Shown piece by piece: positions 43,531 to 54,253 of a stretch of DNA of 64,000 bases. Position numbers and translations under genes: made by a program. The notes under the pieces are model-generated. The model had not been told where the DNA came from, did not search any database, and saw only the letters and a list, made by a program, of their open reading frames with translations. The stretch's first letter is position 1. Every line of letters begins with the position of its first letter. The DNA comes from Bin87 sp965243255 (GTDB lineage Bacteria; Chloroflexota; Dehalococcoidia; Lucifugimonadales; UBA3495), in NCBI GenBank assembly GCA_965243255.1, contig CBDEUH010000004.1:806001-870000 (forward strand). The letters are read 5' to 3'.

Positions 43531-43680
43531 GGCCGTTGATTGTACGGCATATCGCCACCGCTTACCGGTGCAGCAGGACGCCGGTAACCGCATTCTGTCG
43601 CGCCCGCCACGCTCGATATTGATGTGCTAATATCTGCTCATGACTACCGGCCACATCTGCCGCCCCGGAGGTTCTGCAAG

Positions 43681-45633
43681 ATGACTCAAAACACCGGCGC
43701 TTTCGAGGCCCTGCTCCAGGAAGACCGCACCTATCCGCCGCCGGCTGACTTCACCGCCAACGCCAACATGGCCGACCCAGCGGTGTACGAAGAGGCCCGC
43801 CGCGATCCGCAGGCTTTCTGGGCGCGCTTCGCCGGCGAGCTGGACTGGTTCAAGCCCTGGGACACCGTGCTTGATTGGTCCAATGCGCCCTTCGCCAAGT
43901 GGTTCGTCGGTGGCAAGCTCAACGCCGCCTACAACTGCATCGACCGCCATCTCAACGGGCCGCGCAAGAACAAGGCCGCCATCATCTGGGAGGGCGAACC
44001 CGGCGACTGGCAGGTGTACACCTACCGCGATTTGTACCGTGAGGTCTGCAAGTTCGCCAACGGCCTCAAGAGCCTGGGTGTGCAGAAGGGCGACCGGGTC
44101 ACACTATATCTCCCCATGGTGCCTGAGCTGGCCATCGCCATGCTGGCCTGCGCCCGCATCGGTGCACCCCACAGCATCGTCTTCGGAGGGTTCAGCGCCG
44201 AGTCTCTCCGCGACCGCATCGAAGACTCCCAGTCCAAGGTCATGATTACCGCCGATGGCGGCTGGCGGCGCGGCGGCATCATCCAACTCAAGCAGAACGC
44301 CGACGCCTCCATCGAGGGGGACACCCCCGTGGAAAAGGTCGTCGTCGTCAAGCGCACCGGACACGACGTGCCCATCGTCGAGGGCCGCGACGTCTGGTGG
44401 CACGACCTGGTCGCCGACCAGCCCCTGACCTGCGAGCCGGAGCAGATGGACAGCGAGGACATGCTGTTCATGCTCTACACCAGCGGCACCACCGGCAAGC
44501 CCAAGGGCATCGTCCACACCACCGGCGGCTACATGACCGGCACCTACGCCACCAGCAAGTGGATTTTTGACCTCAAGGAGGACGATGTCTATTGGTGCAC
44601 CGCCGACATCGGCTGGGTGACTGGGCATAGTTACATCATTTACGGGCCGTTGGCTAACGGCGCTACAACCGTGATGTACGAAGGCTCGCCCGATTACCCC
44701 GACCGGGATCGGTTCTGGGCCATCGTGGAGAAATACGCCTGCACCATCTGCTACACCGCGCCCACCGCCATCCGAACCTTCATGCGCTGGGGCGAGGAAT
44801 ATCCCAACCGGCACGATATGTCATCCCTGCGCCTGCTGGGCAGCGTGGGCGAGCCCATCAACCCCGAGGCCTGGGTCTGGTATTGGCAGCACATCGGCGG
44901 CGGACGCTGCCCGGTAGTGGATACCTGGTGGCAAACCGAAACCGGCTCCATCATGATTTCGGCGCTGCCCGGCATCACTACCCTCAAGCCCGGCTCGGCG
45001 ACTCAGCCGTTCCCCGGCATCGACGCCGCCATCCTGGACGAGCAGGGCAATGAGATTGGCCCCGGCGGTGGCGGCTACCTGGTCGTTCGCCAGCCCTGGC
45101 CCAGTATGCTCCGCGGCATCTACGGCGACCCCGAGCGGTTCGTGCAGCAGTACTGGTCCAACTACGACGGCATCTATTTCACCAGCGACGGCGCCAAGTT
45201 GGACGAGGAGTCCTACTTCTGGCTGCTGGGCCGCGTGGACGACGTGATCAACGTGTCGGCCCACCGCATCAGCACCATGGAAGTGGAGTCGGCGTTGGTG
45301 GACAACCTCAAGGTCGCCGAAGCCGCCTGCATCGGCCGCAGCCACGAGGTGAAGGGACAGGCCATAGTCGCCTTCGTCACCCTCAAGGACCAGGTCGCCA
45401 GTTCCGATGACGTCATCAACGAGCTGAAGCAGCACGTCGCCGGTAAAATCGGGCCCATGGCCCGCCCTGACGACATCTACTTCGCCGCCGAGTTGCCCAA
45501 GACGCGCAGCGGCAAGATAATGCGCCGCCTCCTGCGCGACGTGGCCGAAGGTCGCGCCCTGGGCGACACCACCACCCTGGCCGACCCAGCGGTAGTAGAG
45601 ATGCTGAAGGCGCAGTACGACGACGAGGAGTAG
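43681..45633 (+). CDS. acsA: Acetyl-CoA synthetase
   Basis: Activates acetate through acetyl-AMP to acetyl-CoA. The 650-residue protein has the full family length. It shows YTSGTTGKPKG (P-loop), WWQTETGS, YFTSDGAKLDEE, and GRVDDVINVSAHRIST. The acetylatable Lys is in TRSGKIMRR. ATG 43681 follows CCGGAGG. gatB follows after nine bases. Confidence 0.95.
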   Translation: MTQNTGAFEALLQEDRTYPPPADFTANANMADPAVYEEARRDPQAFWARFAGELDWFKPWDTVLDWSNAPFAKWFVGGKLNAAYNCIDRHLNGPRKNKAAIIWEGEPGDWQVYTYRDLYREVCKFANGLKSLGVQKGDRVTLYLPMVPELAIAMLACARIGAPHSIVFGGFSAESLRDRIEDSQSKVMITADGGWRRGGIIQLKQNADASIEGDTPVEKVVVVKRTGHDVPIVEGRDVWWHDLVADQPLTCEPEQMDSEDMLFMLYTSGTTGKPKGIVHTTGGYMTGTYATSKWIFDLKEDDVYWCTADIGWVTGHSYIIYGPLANGATTVMYEGSPDYPDRDRFWAIVEKYACTICYTAPTAIRTFMRWGEEYPNRHDMSSLRLLGSVGEPINPEAWVWYWQHIGGGRCPVVDTWWQTETGSIMISALPGITTLKPGSATQPFPGIDAAILDEQGNEIGPGGGGYLVVRQPWPSMLRGIYGDPERFVQQYWSNYDGIYFTSDGAKLDEESYFWLLGRVDDVINVSAHRISTMEVESALVDNLKVAEAACIGRSHEVKGQAIVAFVTLKDQVASSDDVINELKQHVAGKIGPMARPDDIYFAAELPKTRSGKIMRRLLRDVAEGRALGDTTTLADPAVVEMLKAQYDDEE

Positions 45634-45642
45634 CTGCTGTTC

Positions 45643-47127
<1,485 letters not shown>

Positions 47128-47132
47128 CGTGG

Positions 47133-47138
47133 TACAAT
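47133..47138 (+). promoter_or_regulatory. -10 box of secG
   Basis: TACAAT lies six bases after the gatB stop and 26 bases before the secG ATG. No clear -35 is seen within gatB. Confidence 0.3.
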
Positions 47139-47164
47139 CTATGCTGAGGTAGGTGGATTCAACT

Positions 47165-47380
47165 ATGTCCTTGCTCAACGTCGCCCAAATCATCGCGTCC
47201 ATCGTCCTGGTGCTCATCATTTTGTCCCAGGTGCGGGAGGCCGGCAGCGGGATGTTTGGGAGCGCCCAGAACACAGTCCGCACCCGCCGCGGCCTGGAAC
47301 GCACCATGTTCCAGCTCACCATCGTGCTCATCGTCATCTTTCTGGTGGTCTCAACCCTGAGCGCTCGGTTCTCCGGCTGA
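47165..47380 (+). CDS. secG: Preprotein translocase subunit SecG
   Basis: A 71-residue two-helix membrane protein of the SecYEG channel. It has the SecG pattern: first helix, QVREAGSGMFGSAQ loop, R-R-G-L-E-R, then a second helix. ATG 47165 is preferred over an upstream GTG (47153). Confidence 0.9.
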   Translation: MSLLNVAQIIASIVLVLIILSQVREAGSGMFGSAQNTVRTRRGLERTMFQLTIVLIVIFLVVSTLSARFSG

Positions 47381-47396
47381 CCGCCCCGTGGCCGGC

Positions 47397-48266
47397 ATGA
47401 CCGGGCCGACCATCGTCCTGCTCACCGACTTCGGCCTGTCTGACGCCTACGTCGGCATGATGCGCGGCGTCATCGCTGACATCAATAGCGACGTTGCCGT
47501 TATTGATCTCACCCACGGAATTTGGCCGCAGAACGTTCCCCACGGCGCTGCCGTCCTCGCCGACTCCTACCGCTACTTCCCGTCGGGCAGCATATTCGTC
47601 GCCGTCGTTGACCCTGGCGTAGGCACCGAGCGCGCCGCCATCCTGCTGGAAACCCCCAATGCCCGGTTAGTCGCCCCCGACAACGGACTGCTCACCCTGG
47701 TCTGCCGCCATTTCGACCCTTCCTTTGGCGACACCCACACGCCCGGCCTGGACAATCTGCCCGACAATTGTCGCGCGTGGCGTCTGACTAACCCCGACTA
47801 CTGGCGACACCCGGTCAGTTCCACCTTTCATGGCAGGGACGTGTTCGCTCCCGTGGCCGCCCATCTGTCCCAGGGCGCAACACCGGACCTGATGGGCGAA
47901 ACCGTATCCGCCATTACAGCTCTGCCCCTGCCCGTGCCTCGACCCGACGGTAAGACCCTGCGCGGCCAAGTCATCTACGCTGACGCCTTCGGCAACCTGA
48001 TAACCGACCTCACCGCCGACATCCTGGCCGGCATGGGCATCTTACCCGGCGACCCCAACGTAACCACCGCCGTCGCCGGCCAAACCATTACCGGCTTGTC
48101 CCAAACCTTCCACAGTCCGCCGTCGGCTGCCTACGGAGAGTCATCCGTGGCCGGACTCCGCGCCCTAATCGGCAGCCACGACCGCCTGGAAATCGCCCTA
48201 GTGGACGGCAGTGCCGCGGCAAGGTTGGGGGTAAGCGACGGCGCAGCGGTAGCGATCGCGAGATGA
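47397..48266 (+). CDS. S-adenosyl-L-methionine hydrolase (SAM hydroxide adenosyltransferase, DUF62)
   Basis: Hydrolyses SAM to adenosine and methionine. The 289-residue protein has the family opening LLTDFGLSDAYVGMMRGVI, DLTH, FVAVVDPGVGT, VAPDNGLLT and YADAFGNLITD. ATG 47397 is used; GTG 47388 is possible. It starts 16 bases after secG and is the last clear gene before the long gap. Confidence 0.92.
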   Translation: MTGPTIVLLTDFGLSDAYVGMMRGVIADINSDVAVIDLTHGIWPQNVPHGAAVLADSYRYFPSGSIFVAVVDPGVGTERAAILLETPNARLVAPDNGLLTLVCRHFDPSFGDTHTPGLDNLPDNCRAWRLTNPDYWRHPVSSTFHGRDVFAPVAAHLSQGATPDLMGETVSAITALPLPVPRPDGKTLRGQVIYADAFGNLITDLTADILAGMGILPGDPNVTTAVAGQTITGLSQTFHSPPSAAYGESSVAGLRALIGSHDRLEIALVDGSAAARLGVSDGAAVAIAR

Positions 48267-48354
48267 GTCCCTACCCTTGTGCTCTTGTGTTCCTTGTGGC
48301 TACCCACTCCTCGGTAACATTCCCAAATCCCACCCGACAATGACACCAGCCCGC

Positions 48355-48384
48355 TTGACATTGACGGGAACATACGTTCATAAT
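48355..48384 (+). promoter_or_regulatory. Promoter in the 48.3 kb gap
   Basis: A perfect TTGACA (48355-48360) and CATAAT (48379-48384) are separated by 18 bases. Transcription would start near 48391, more than 400 bases before the penicillin-acylase gene. Confidence 0.6.
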
Positions 48385-48541
48385 GACCCTGTGCAGCACA
48401 CCAAACTCCGGTCATCAACCAGTCAGAGGTGAACCAGCCTACCCTTCGGTCGTTCACGGCCAACCCCGTCAGACCAAAATCGCAATCGGCCCAGGTGGCA
48501 ACTGCCGCTCAAAGACCTGACTCCTCACCGGCAATGCCCCA

Positions 48542-48602
48542 CTGGTGTCCCTGGGACAGCCCAGCCCGCGTGTCGGTCCGCCCCTGGCGGATCGAGTACA
48601 CG
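48542..48602 (+). ncRNA. Possible structured RNA segment (two adjacent hairpins)
   Basis: Hairpin 1: CTGG-TGTC (48542-48549) with GACA (48555-48558) and CCAG (48561-48564). Hairpin 2: CGTGT (48569-48573) with ACACG (48598-48602) and GGTCCGCC (48575-48582) with GGCGGATC (48586-48593). Both lie downstream of the promoter at 48355. The class of RNA, if any, is unknown; it may be a long 5' leader. Confidence 0.3.
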
Positions 48603-48819
48603 GAAAGTAGGTCAAATAGTTGCGTGCCCATCCGGCCGTATGCTGACAGCGACCGAACTCAAGCTACCTCACCTCTGGCAGACCGGAAAATCCTATTCCA
48701 AACCAACCGACCAACCCAAAGGAGCCAACCGACTGTGAACCCACATCCTCACCCTATTTGACGGAAATCATCCCGCCCCATACCATACTCCCAACCGCAA
48801 CGCTATGGGGTGCATCGTT

Positions 48820-51153
48820 ATGTCCATTTCCGCCGCCGACCTGAAAGCCGCCGTGCCGCCTATGGATGGCGAAGTAATCCTGGACGGCCTTCACGAATCG
48901 GTGTCGGTCTGGCGCGATGCCTGGGGCATTCCCCACGTCCAAGCCACCAACGAGCCTGACGCCTGGTTCGCCCAGGGATTCGTCACGGCTCAGGACCGGC
49001 TCTGGGCCATGGAGTTCGACCGACGGCGCGCCGTAGGCCGCTGGGCCGAAGTCGTCGGCAACTCCGCGGTCGGCCCGGATCTGCAGATCCGCCGTCATCG
49101 CCTGGAGGACGCCGCCCGCGCCGATTACGCCGCCGCCGGCCCGCGCGCCAAACTGATGCTGGACGCCTACGCCGCCGGCGTCAACGCCTTCATCAACAGC
49201 GATGCTCCACTGCCCGCCGAGTACGCCATCACCGGCATCACTCCCGAACCCTGGGAGCCGTGGCACGGTCTGGCGATTTACAAGGTGCGGCACATCTTTA
49301 TGGGAGTGTTCGAGAGCAAGGCCTGGCGTGCTCGCATGGTCAAGGAGTTGGGAGCGCAGCGGGCCGCCGAGTTGTTCCCGTCCTATCCGCCCGGCCAGCC
49401 GGTTATCATCCCCACCGGCGCGGACTACGACGGCCCGGTTGACTTCGGACTGCAGCAGATGCTGGAACGCGCCGGCGACCTGAACCTCATCGGCGAAATG
49501 GACAGCGGCTCCAACTCCTGGGTCATCTCCAGCGAACGCACCGCCACCGGCAAGCCCATCCTGGCCGGCGACAGCCACCGGGGCCTGGACACCCCCAGCG
49601 TCTATTACCAGAACCACCTGGCCTGCGATGCCTTCGACGTCATCGGCGTATCCTTCGCCGGACTGCCCGGCTTCCCACACTTCGGACACAATGGGCGCGT
49701 TGCCTGGTGCGTTACTCACACCGCCGCCGATTACCAGGACCTGTACATTGAGCGGTTCAACGACGCCGACGCCTCTCTCTACCAGCGCCAGGAGGACTGG
49801 TATAACGCCGACGTGCGGGATGAGGAGATCAAGGTGGCCGGCGACGATGACGTCAGCCTGCGGACCTGGGCCACCCATCACGGCCCGGTGGTAGCCGGCG
49901 ACCCGCTCAGCGGCTACGGCGTCGCCCTGCGCTACACCGCCGGCGACGGCGCCGACCCGTGGACCGACATCCTGTGCGCCATGCTGGACGCCGACAGCGT
50001 TCCCGAGCTGGCCGACTCCATGCAGGGCTGGGTTGACCCGGTGAACAACTTTGTGATGGCCGACGCTCACGGCAACATCGGCTACCAGTGCCGCGGCGAA
50101 ATCCCCCGTCGGCCCGGCGATGCCCCGGCACCGCTGCCGGTTCCCGGCTGGGACGGTCAGCACGAATGGCAGGGCAGCATCCCCTTCGATAAATTGCCCC
50201 GCAACATCAACCCGCCGGAGGGCTACATCGCGACTGCCAACAACCGGCCCGTGGGCGCAGACTATCCCTACTACATCTCCATGGACTTCGCCCCTGGCTA
50301 TCGGGCCATGCGCGTGGCCCACCGCATCAAGACGCTGCCCAATCCCTCCGCCAACGACATGGGCCGAATCCACTCGGAGCGCATATCGCTTCCGGCCCAA
50401 TCCTACGTCGCCGCCCTGTCCAAGCTGCTGGGACCGTCCGACGCCACCACCGCAACAGCATTGCGCCGTCTATCCGATTGGGACGGCAGCATGGATGCCA
50501 ATGCCGTGGAACCCACCATCTACAGCGCCATGCGGGACGCCCTGCTCTGGCGGCTGCTGAAGCACAACATCGGGGAAACACTGGCGGCGTTGGCCTGGCA
50601 GCCCATTGACCGGGGCCGCGGCGTTTTCCTCAACCGGTTCCGCAACCTGGTAACCGACGCCATCGCCGCTGACGATACCGCCCTATTGCCCGACGGCTCT
50701 AACTGGCCGACCGCGTTGGGCGACGCGCTGGCGGAGGGAGTACGCACGCTCACCGCAAAGCTGGGCCCCGACCCGGAAGAGTGGCGCTGGAACCGGGTGC
50801 ATCGCACCCACCCGCAACATCCGCTGTCCCTGGCAATGCCCGAACTCGGCAAACTGCTCGACCCGCCGCGCATCGCCACCGGCGGCGACGGCGATACCCC
50901 CTGGGCGGGTTCCTATTCGCCGGCCGACTTCGCTGCCCTAGGCGGAATGTCCGTGTTCCGCTACGCCTACGACCCGGCGGACTGGAACCGATCCCTGTGG
51001 GCTGTGCCCCTGGGTTCGTCGGGCCATCCGGGCAGCCCTCACTATGCCGACCAGGCGGAAACGTGGGGACGGGTTCAGATGATCCCGATGCTGTACGGCT
51101 GGGAGCGCGTGGCCGCCAACGCCAAGACGAAGCAAAGGCTACAAGCCAGCTAG
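48820..51153 (+). CDS. Penicillin acylase family protein (Ntn hydrolase)
   Basis: A 777-residue N-terminal-nucleophile amidase from ATG 48820 (ATG 48805 is possible). It contains WGIPHV and QGFVTAQDRLWAME of the alpha chain. The cleavage/nucleophile site is Gly-Ser231 (GSNSW), after which the beta chain begins; PGFPHFGHNGRVAW follows. Members hydrolyse penicillins, N-acyl homoserine lactones or other amides. No signal peptide is visible, unlike most periplasmic members. It follows a ~550-base non-coding gap. Confidence 0.9.
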   Translation: MSISAADLKAAVPPMDGEVILDGLHESVSVWRDAWGIPHVQATNEPDAWFAQGFVTAQDRLWAMEFDRRRAVGRWAEVVGNSAVGPDLQIRRHRLEDAARADYAAAGPRAKLMLDAYAAGVNAFINSDAPLPAEYAITGITPEPWEPWHGLAIYKVRHIFMGVFESKAWRARMVKELGAQRAAELFPSYPPGQPVIIPTGADYDGPVDFGLQQMLERAGDLNLIGEMDSGSNSWVISSERTATGKPILAGDSHRGLDTPSVYYQNHLACDAFDVIGVSFAGLPGFPHFGHNGRVAWCVTHTAADYQDLYIERFNDADASLYQRQEDWYNADVRDEEIKVAGDDDVSLRTWATHHGPVVAGDPLSGYGVALRYTAGDGADPWTDILCAMLDADSVPELADSMQGWVDPVNNFVMADAHGNIGYQCRGEIPRRPGDAPAPLPVPGWDGQHEWQGSIPFDKLPRNINPPEGYIATANNRPVGADYPYYISMDFAPGYRAMRVAHRIKTLPNPSANDMGRIHSERISLPAQSYVAALSKLLGPSDATTATALRRLSDWDGSMDANAVEPTIYSAMRDALLWRLLKHNIGETLAALAWQPIDRGRGVFLNRFRNLVTDAIAADDTALLPDGSNWPTALGDALAEGVRTLTAKLGPDPEEWRWNRVHRTHPQHPLSLAMPELGKLLDPPRIATGGDGDTPWAGSYSPADFAALGGMSVFRYAYDPADWNRSLWAVPLGSSGHPGSPHYADQAETWGRVQMIPMLYGWERVAANAKTKQRLQAS

Positions 51154-51179
51154 GGCTTCCAGCGTGAGCCGGAGACGGG

Positions 51180-51512
51180 TCAGTCGTCCAGCAGGATGTA
51201 CACCGCGCCCGAGGGGCTCAGGTCGTGGTGTGAATGGCCCTTGCCGGTTACGTCTTCCATCAGGCGGATGTCTCCGGCCCGCAACACCCGTTTCGCGCCG
51301 TCGCTGGCGCCGATTTCCACTTCGCCGGACAGGTGGATTATCAGTCTGCGCTCCGGCAGCGGGTGAAAGTCCATTTGGCGCGAGCCGTCAAATTCCTGCA
51401 CGCGGACTTCAGAGACATTGATTAGCGCACCCAGCTCGGGGTGCTCCTCCAGATTCAGGTCCTCGATGTGACTCTCACCGTTGGCGTCCGAAAATACCCG
51501 GTATATTGCCAT
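51180..51512 (-). CDS. Small cupin-fold protein
   Basis: A 110-residue protein with a cupin-like beta-barrel pattern (RRLIIHLSGEVEIG, VLRAGDIRLMEDVTGKGHSH). The two His in GHSH may bind metal. The substrate is unknown. AGGAG lies before ATG 51512. It is 13 bases downstream of the LLM oxidoreductase gene. Confidence 0.7.
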   Translation of the reverse strand: MAIYRVFSDANGESHIEDLNLEEHPELGALINVSEVRVQEFDGSRQMDFHPLPERRLIIHLSGEVEIGASDGAKRVLRAGDIRLMEDVTGKGHSHHDLSPSGAVYILLDD

Positions 51513-51525
51513 TTTCGCGCTACTC

Positions 51526-52527
51526 CTATTTCAAATGCGGCGCCACTCGCTCGGCGAACAGCTCCAGGTTGGCGACGCCGTCCGCCAGCGGCATTCCCGG
51601 CCACATCATGCGGAAGCATCCGTGGGACATTCCCAACTCGCGGTAGCGCGTCAACTCTTCAACTACTTCGTCCGGACCGCCGATTACAAACCGGTCCCGG
51701 GCCAGGTCTTCAAACGGTTCCCGGAAGTTCTCCTCGCCGGGCAGGGCCTTGTCCTGGCCCCATTGGGCGTAGGCTTCGTATTTGCCGCCCAGGTATGGCG
51801 CGGCGCTGGCGAAGGCTTCCTCGTGCGTCCGCCCCACGAACACCTCACGGCCCAGGGGCAACCGCTCCGGTGCGCCGGAATCAGCTGCACCCGCCGCTTC
51901 GTGGTACATCTCCACCTGCTGGCTGATGGTGTCAAACTTAGCATGGGGATTGACGTACCAGGTGTAGCCCAATCGAGCCGCGCGGGTGATGGCGGCGTCG
52001 CTGTTGGCAGCCACCCAAACCGGCGGAGGCTGCTGCACGGGCCGCAGCATCAACTGGGCGTCCCGCAGTTGGAAGTATTGCCCATCGTAGTTGACCTTTT
52101 CCCCGGACCACAGCAGCCGCATCGCTTCCAGGCATTCCAGGTAGCGGCTCACCCTTGAGCGGCGCGGCACGCCGAAGTTGTCGTATTCCTCATCCCGGTA
52201 GCCCAACGCCGCCGACAGCGTGAAGTTCCCACCGGTGATTACGTCCATGGTGGCCACCCGTTCCGCCAAGTCCACGGGATGATGCAACGGCACCAACAGC
52301 GTCGCCACCAGGCCCATCCCACGCGCCTCCGCGGAGATGCGCGCCAGCAATGGCATGGTCTGCAACTGCTGGTAGGGATCGGTCAGGTAGTGTTGGCCCT
52401 GGTACACCATGTCAAAGCCCAAGTCACGGGCCGCTCCCACGTAGGTGCAAATGTCGGCAAAGGCCTGCTGCATATCCATGCCAGCCGGCTGCTGGGCGAT
52501 GGCGGAAAGGGAGACTCCAAACTTCAT
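51526..52527 (-). CDS. LLM class flavin-dependent oxidoreductase
   Basis: A 333-residue TIM-barrel bacterial luciferase-like enzyme using FMN or F420. It begins MKFGVSLSA, has LVPLHHPVDLAERVATMDVITGGNFTL split over two strands, and an RYLECLEAMRLLW segment. The substrate cannot be told. GAGGTA precedes ATG 52527. CinA lies upstream on the same strand, 15 bases away. Confidence 0.88.
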   Translation of the reverse strand: MKFGVSLSAIAQQPAGMDMQQAFADICTYVGAARDLGFDMVYQGQHYLTDPYQQLQTMPLLARISAEARGMGLVATLLVPLHHPVDLAERVATMDVITGGNFTLSAALGYRDEEYDNFGVPRRSRVSRYLECLEAMRLLWSGEKVNYDGQYFQLRDAQLMLRPVQQPPPVWVAANSDAAITRAARLGYTWYVNPHAKFDTISQQVEMYHEAAGAADSGAPERLPLGREVFVGRTHEEAFASAAPYLGGKYEAYAQWGQDKALPGEENFREPFEDLARDRFVIGGPDEVVEELTRYRELGMSHGCFRMMWPGMPLADGVANLELFAERVAPHLK

Positions 52528-52542
52528 TGCGATACCTCGTCA

Positions 52543-53013
52543 TCACGCCGTCAGATGGTTGCCCAGCAGGTCAATGGCCGCCTGCACGGCTCCGTGCTTG
52601 GTGGCGTCCCGGTCGCCGCCCACGCGAATCTCGATGGCAACGTCCTCGCCGCCTTTCACCGCCAGGCCGATCCAGAACGTTCCGATGGGCAGCCCGCTGC
52701 GTCCCGCCGCCGGGCCGGTTACGCCGGTGGTTGATAGCGCGTAGTCCGTTCCCGTCAGCTCCAGCGCGCCCCGGGCCATGGCAATCGCCATCTCCCGGCT
52801 GACGCTGCCGGCCGTCTCGTACAGTTCGTCCGGCACGCTGAGGATGCTCTCCTTCAGGCCGCCGGTGTAAGCGATGACCCCGCCGGGGAAGAATCGGGAC
52901 GCGCCGGGGATGGTGCCCAGCGTGTACCCCAGCAGTCCGTTGGTGCAGGCTTCCGCCACCGATACTCTTTCCTCGCGCTGCAATAAAATCTCTGCCACCT
53001 GTTGTACGTCCAC
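52543..53013 (-). CDS. CinA family protein (nicotinamide-nucleotide amidohydrolase, PncC-like)
   Basis: A 156-residue single-domain protein. The family motif ES-C-T-G-G is EACTNGLLG here. VIAYTGGLK, VSREMAIAMA, STTGVTGPA and GTFWIGLA follow. PncC deamidates NMN to NaMN in NAD recycling. GTG 53013 follows GGAGGTGAAAC. It lacks the N-terminal CinA domain of the full-length proteins. Confidence 0.87.
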   Translation of the reverse strand: MDVQQVAEILLQREERVSVAEACTNGLLGYTLGTIPGASRFFPGGVIAYTGGLKESILSVPDELYETAGSVSREMAIAMARGALELTGTDYALSTTGVTGPAAGRSGLPIGTFWIGLAVKGGEDVAIEIRVGGDRDATKHGAVQAAIDLLGNHLTA

Positions 53014-53036
53014 AGTTTCACCTCCGGTCGTGCGCG

Positions 53037-53363
53037 CTAAACGTCCAGCATCTTGTCCGGCGTCATCAGTTCCATGAACTCGATGCGGTTGCTCTCCACC
53101 AGCGGGCGAATCTGCGCGCCGATTTCCAGGGCTGCCGCCGGGAGTTGGTGCCCGCCGCGCATGGGAGACATCAGCGCCTCATCAGTCCACTCCAGAACCA
53201 CGTCGCCGGGTTCGCCCGGCACCGTGCCACCGTTGAAATATACCTTGAACTCGCTCCGCTGGCCGGAGTCGTGGTAAATCTGCGCTTGCTTCTGCAAGAG
53301 ACTCGCTACCTGCCGGGCGTCCCGGGGATCCTTGACCTTGAAAATTCGCCTCAGTACGTACAT
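53037..53363 (-). CDS. Unknown 108-residue protein
   Basis: Starts at ATG 53363, after GGGAGGAA. It has a beta-alpha pattern (MYVLRRIFKVKDPRDARQ, SEFKVYFNGGTVPG, DVVLEWTDEALMSP) that suggests a small ferredoxin-like dimeric alpha+beta barrel of the NIPSNAP/ABM type, but no motif confirms this. It is followed by cinA after 23 bases. Confidence 0.55.
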   Translation of the reverse strand: MYVLRRIFKVKDPRDARQVASLLQKQAQIYHDSGQRSEFKVYFNGGTVPGEPGDVVLEWTDEALMSPMRGGHQLPAAALEIGAQIRPLVESNRIEFMELMTPDKMLDV

Positions 53364-53465
53364 GTCAACGTTCCTCCCTCTTGGGAAAGTACAAAATTGC
53401 AAACCACACTATCATAACTGATTTTCGTCGCTGTGCCCGGTTGATATTCCCGACGACGACCAATC

Positions 53466-54242
53466 TTACCGCTTACGCAGCAGCGCCAGAAACTCCCGGT
53501 TGCCGGCGTCCCCGGTGATGGGGGACTCCATCGTGTCCAGCAGGACAACCTCCTCCCTTGCCGTCAGCCATCCTTGCACCCGCGCCAGGATGTCCAGACG
53601 CAGCGCGTCATCCCGCACGATGCCGCCCTTTCCCACCTCGCCCCGCTGCGCCTCGAACTGCGGCTTGATGAGGACGATGGCATACCCTCCGCTGCGCAGG
53701 TGCGTCAACGGCTCCGGCAGGGCCATGGTCAGCGAGATGAACGACAAGTCGGCCACCAGCAGGTCCACCGGCTCCGGCAGCTCAAATGGATGCCGGACGT
53801 TCACTTTCTCCATGCACACCACTCGCGCGTCCTGCCGCAGCCGGTAGTGCAGTTGGCCATATCCCACGTCCACCGCATAGACGCGAGCCGCGCCCCGCTG
53901 CAGCAGGCAGTCGGTGAACCCGCCCGTGGATGTCCCCGCGTCCAGGGCGGTGATGCCCTCTAAATGAATATCGTACCGGGCCGCCCAGGTATCCAGTGCG
54001 TGGGCCAGCTTGACGCCGCCACGACTGACGTAAGGCAGCCGCTGCCGCACTTCCAACTGAGTGTCAGGGCCCAGGAATGTACCTGCCTTTTGCACCGGCC
54101 CGTCGGGCGAGAAAACAGCTCCGGCCATTATCAGGGCCTGGGCCTGCTCCCGGCTTTCCACCAGGCCACGCTCAACCAGCAGCACGTCAGCCCGCCGGCG
54201 CGTCCGTCGCCGTACAGGTCCAGATTCCCCCTGCTCCGGCAT
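53466..54242 (-). CDS. TlyA family rRNA 2'-O-methyltransferase
   Basis: A 258-residue protein with an N-terminal S4 RNA-binding domain (RADVLLVERGLVESREQAQ) and an FtsJ-like methyltransferase domain (ALDAGTSTGGFTDCLLQ, VYAVDVGYGQL, DLSFISL, LIKPQFEA). TlyA methylates 16S and 23S rRNA and affects capreomycin sensitivity in mycobacteria. It is 11 bases downstream of the crotonase gene. Confidence 0.92.
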   Translation of the reverse strand: MPEQGESGPVRRRTRRRADVLLVERGLVESREQAQALIMAGAVFSPDGPVQKAGTFLGPDTQLEVRQRLPYVSRGGVKLAHALDTWAARYDIHLEGITALDAGTSTGGFTDCLLQRGAARVYAVDVGYGQLHYRLRQDARVVCMEKVNVRHPFELPEPVDLLVADLSFISLTMALPEPLTHLRSGGYAIVLIKPQFEAQRGEVGKGGIVRDDALRLDILARVQGWLTAREEVVLLDTMESPITGDAGNREFLALLRKR

Positions 54243-54253
54243 GGGACTGGCGG

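Larger units (their letters stand above)
48267..48819. other. Long intergenic region, likely transcribed non-coding leader or small RNA
   Basis: No convincing protein is encoded on either strand across this ~550-base gap. It contains a good promoter (48355-48384) followed by at least two stable hairpins, at 48542-48564 and 48569-48602. No tmRNA, SRP RNA or RNase P consensus is recognisable. Confidence 0.5.

Noticed and set aside
48480..48580. Cobalamin-riboswitch-like words on the minus strand
   Set aside because: Only scattered matches to the consensus, and no minus-strand gene lies downstream for it to control.
48391..48819. tmRNA, SRP RNA or RNase P RNA in the 48.3 kb gap
   Set aside because: The diagnostic conserved blocks of each class were not found on either strand.
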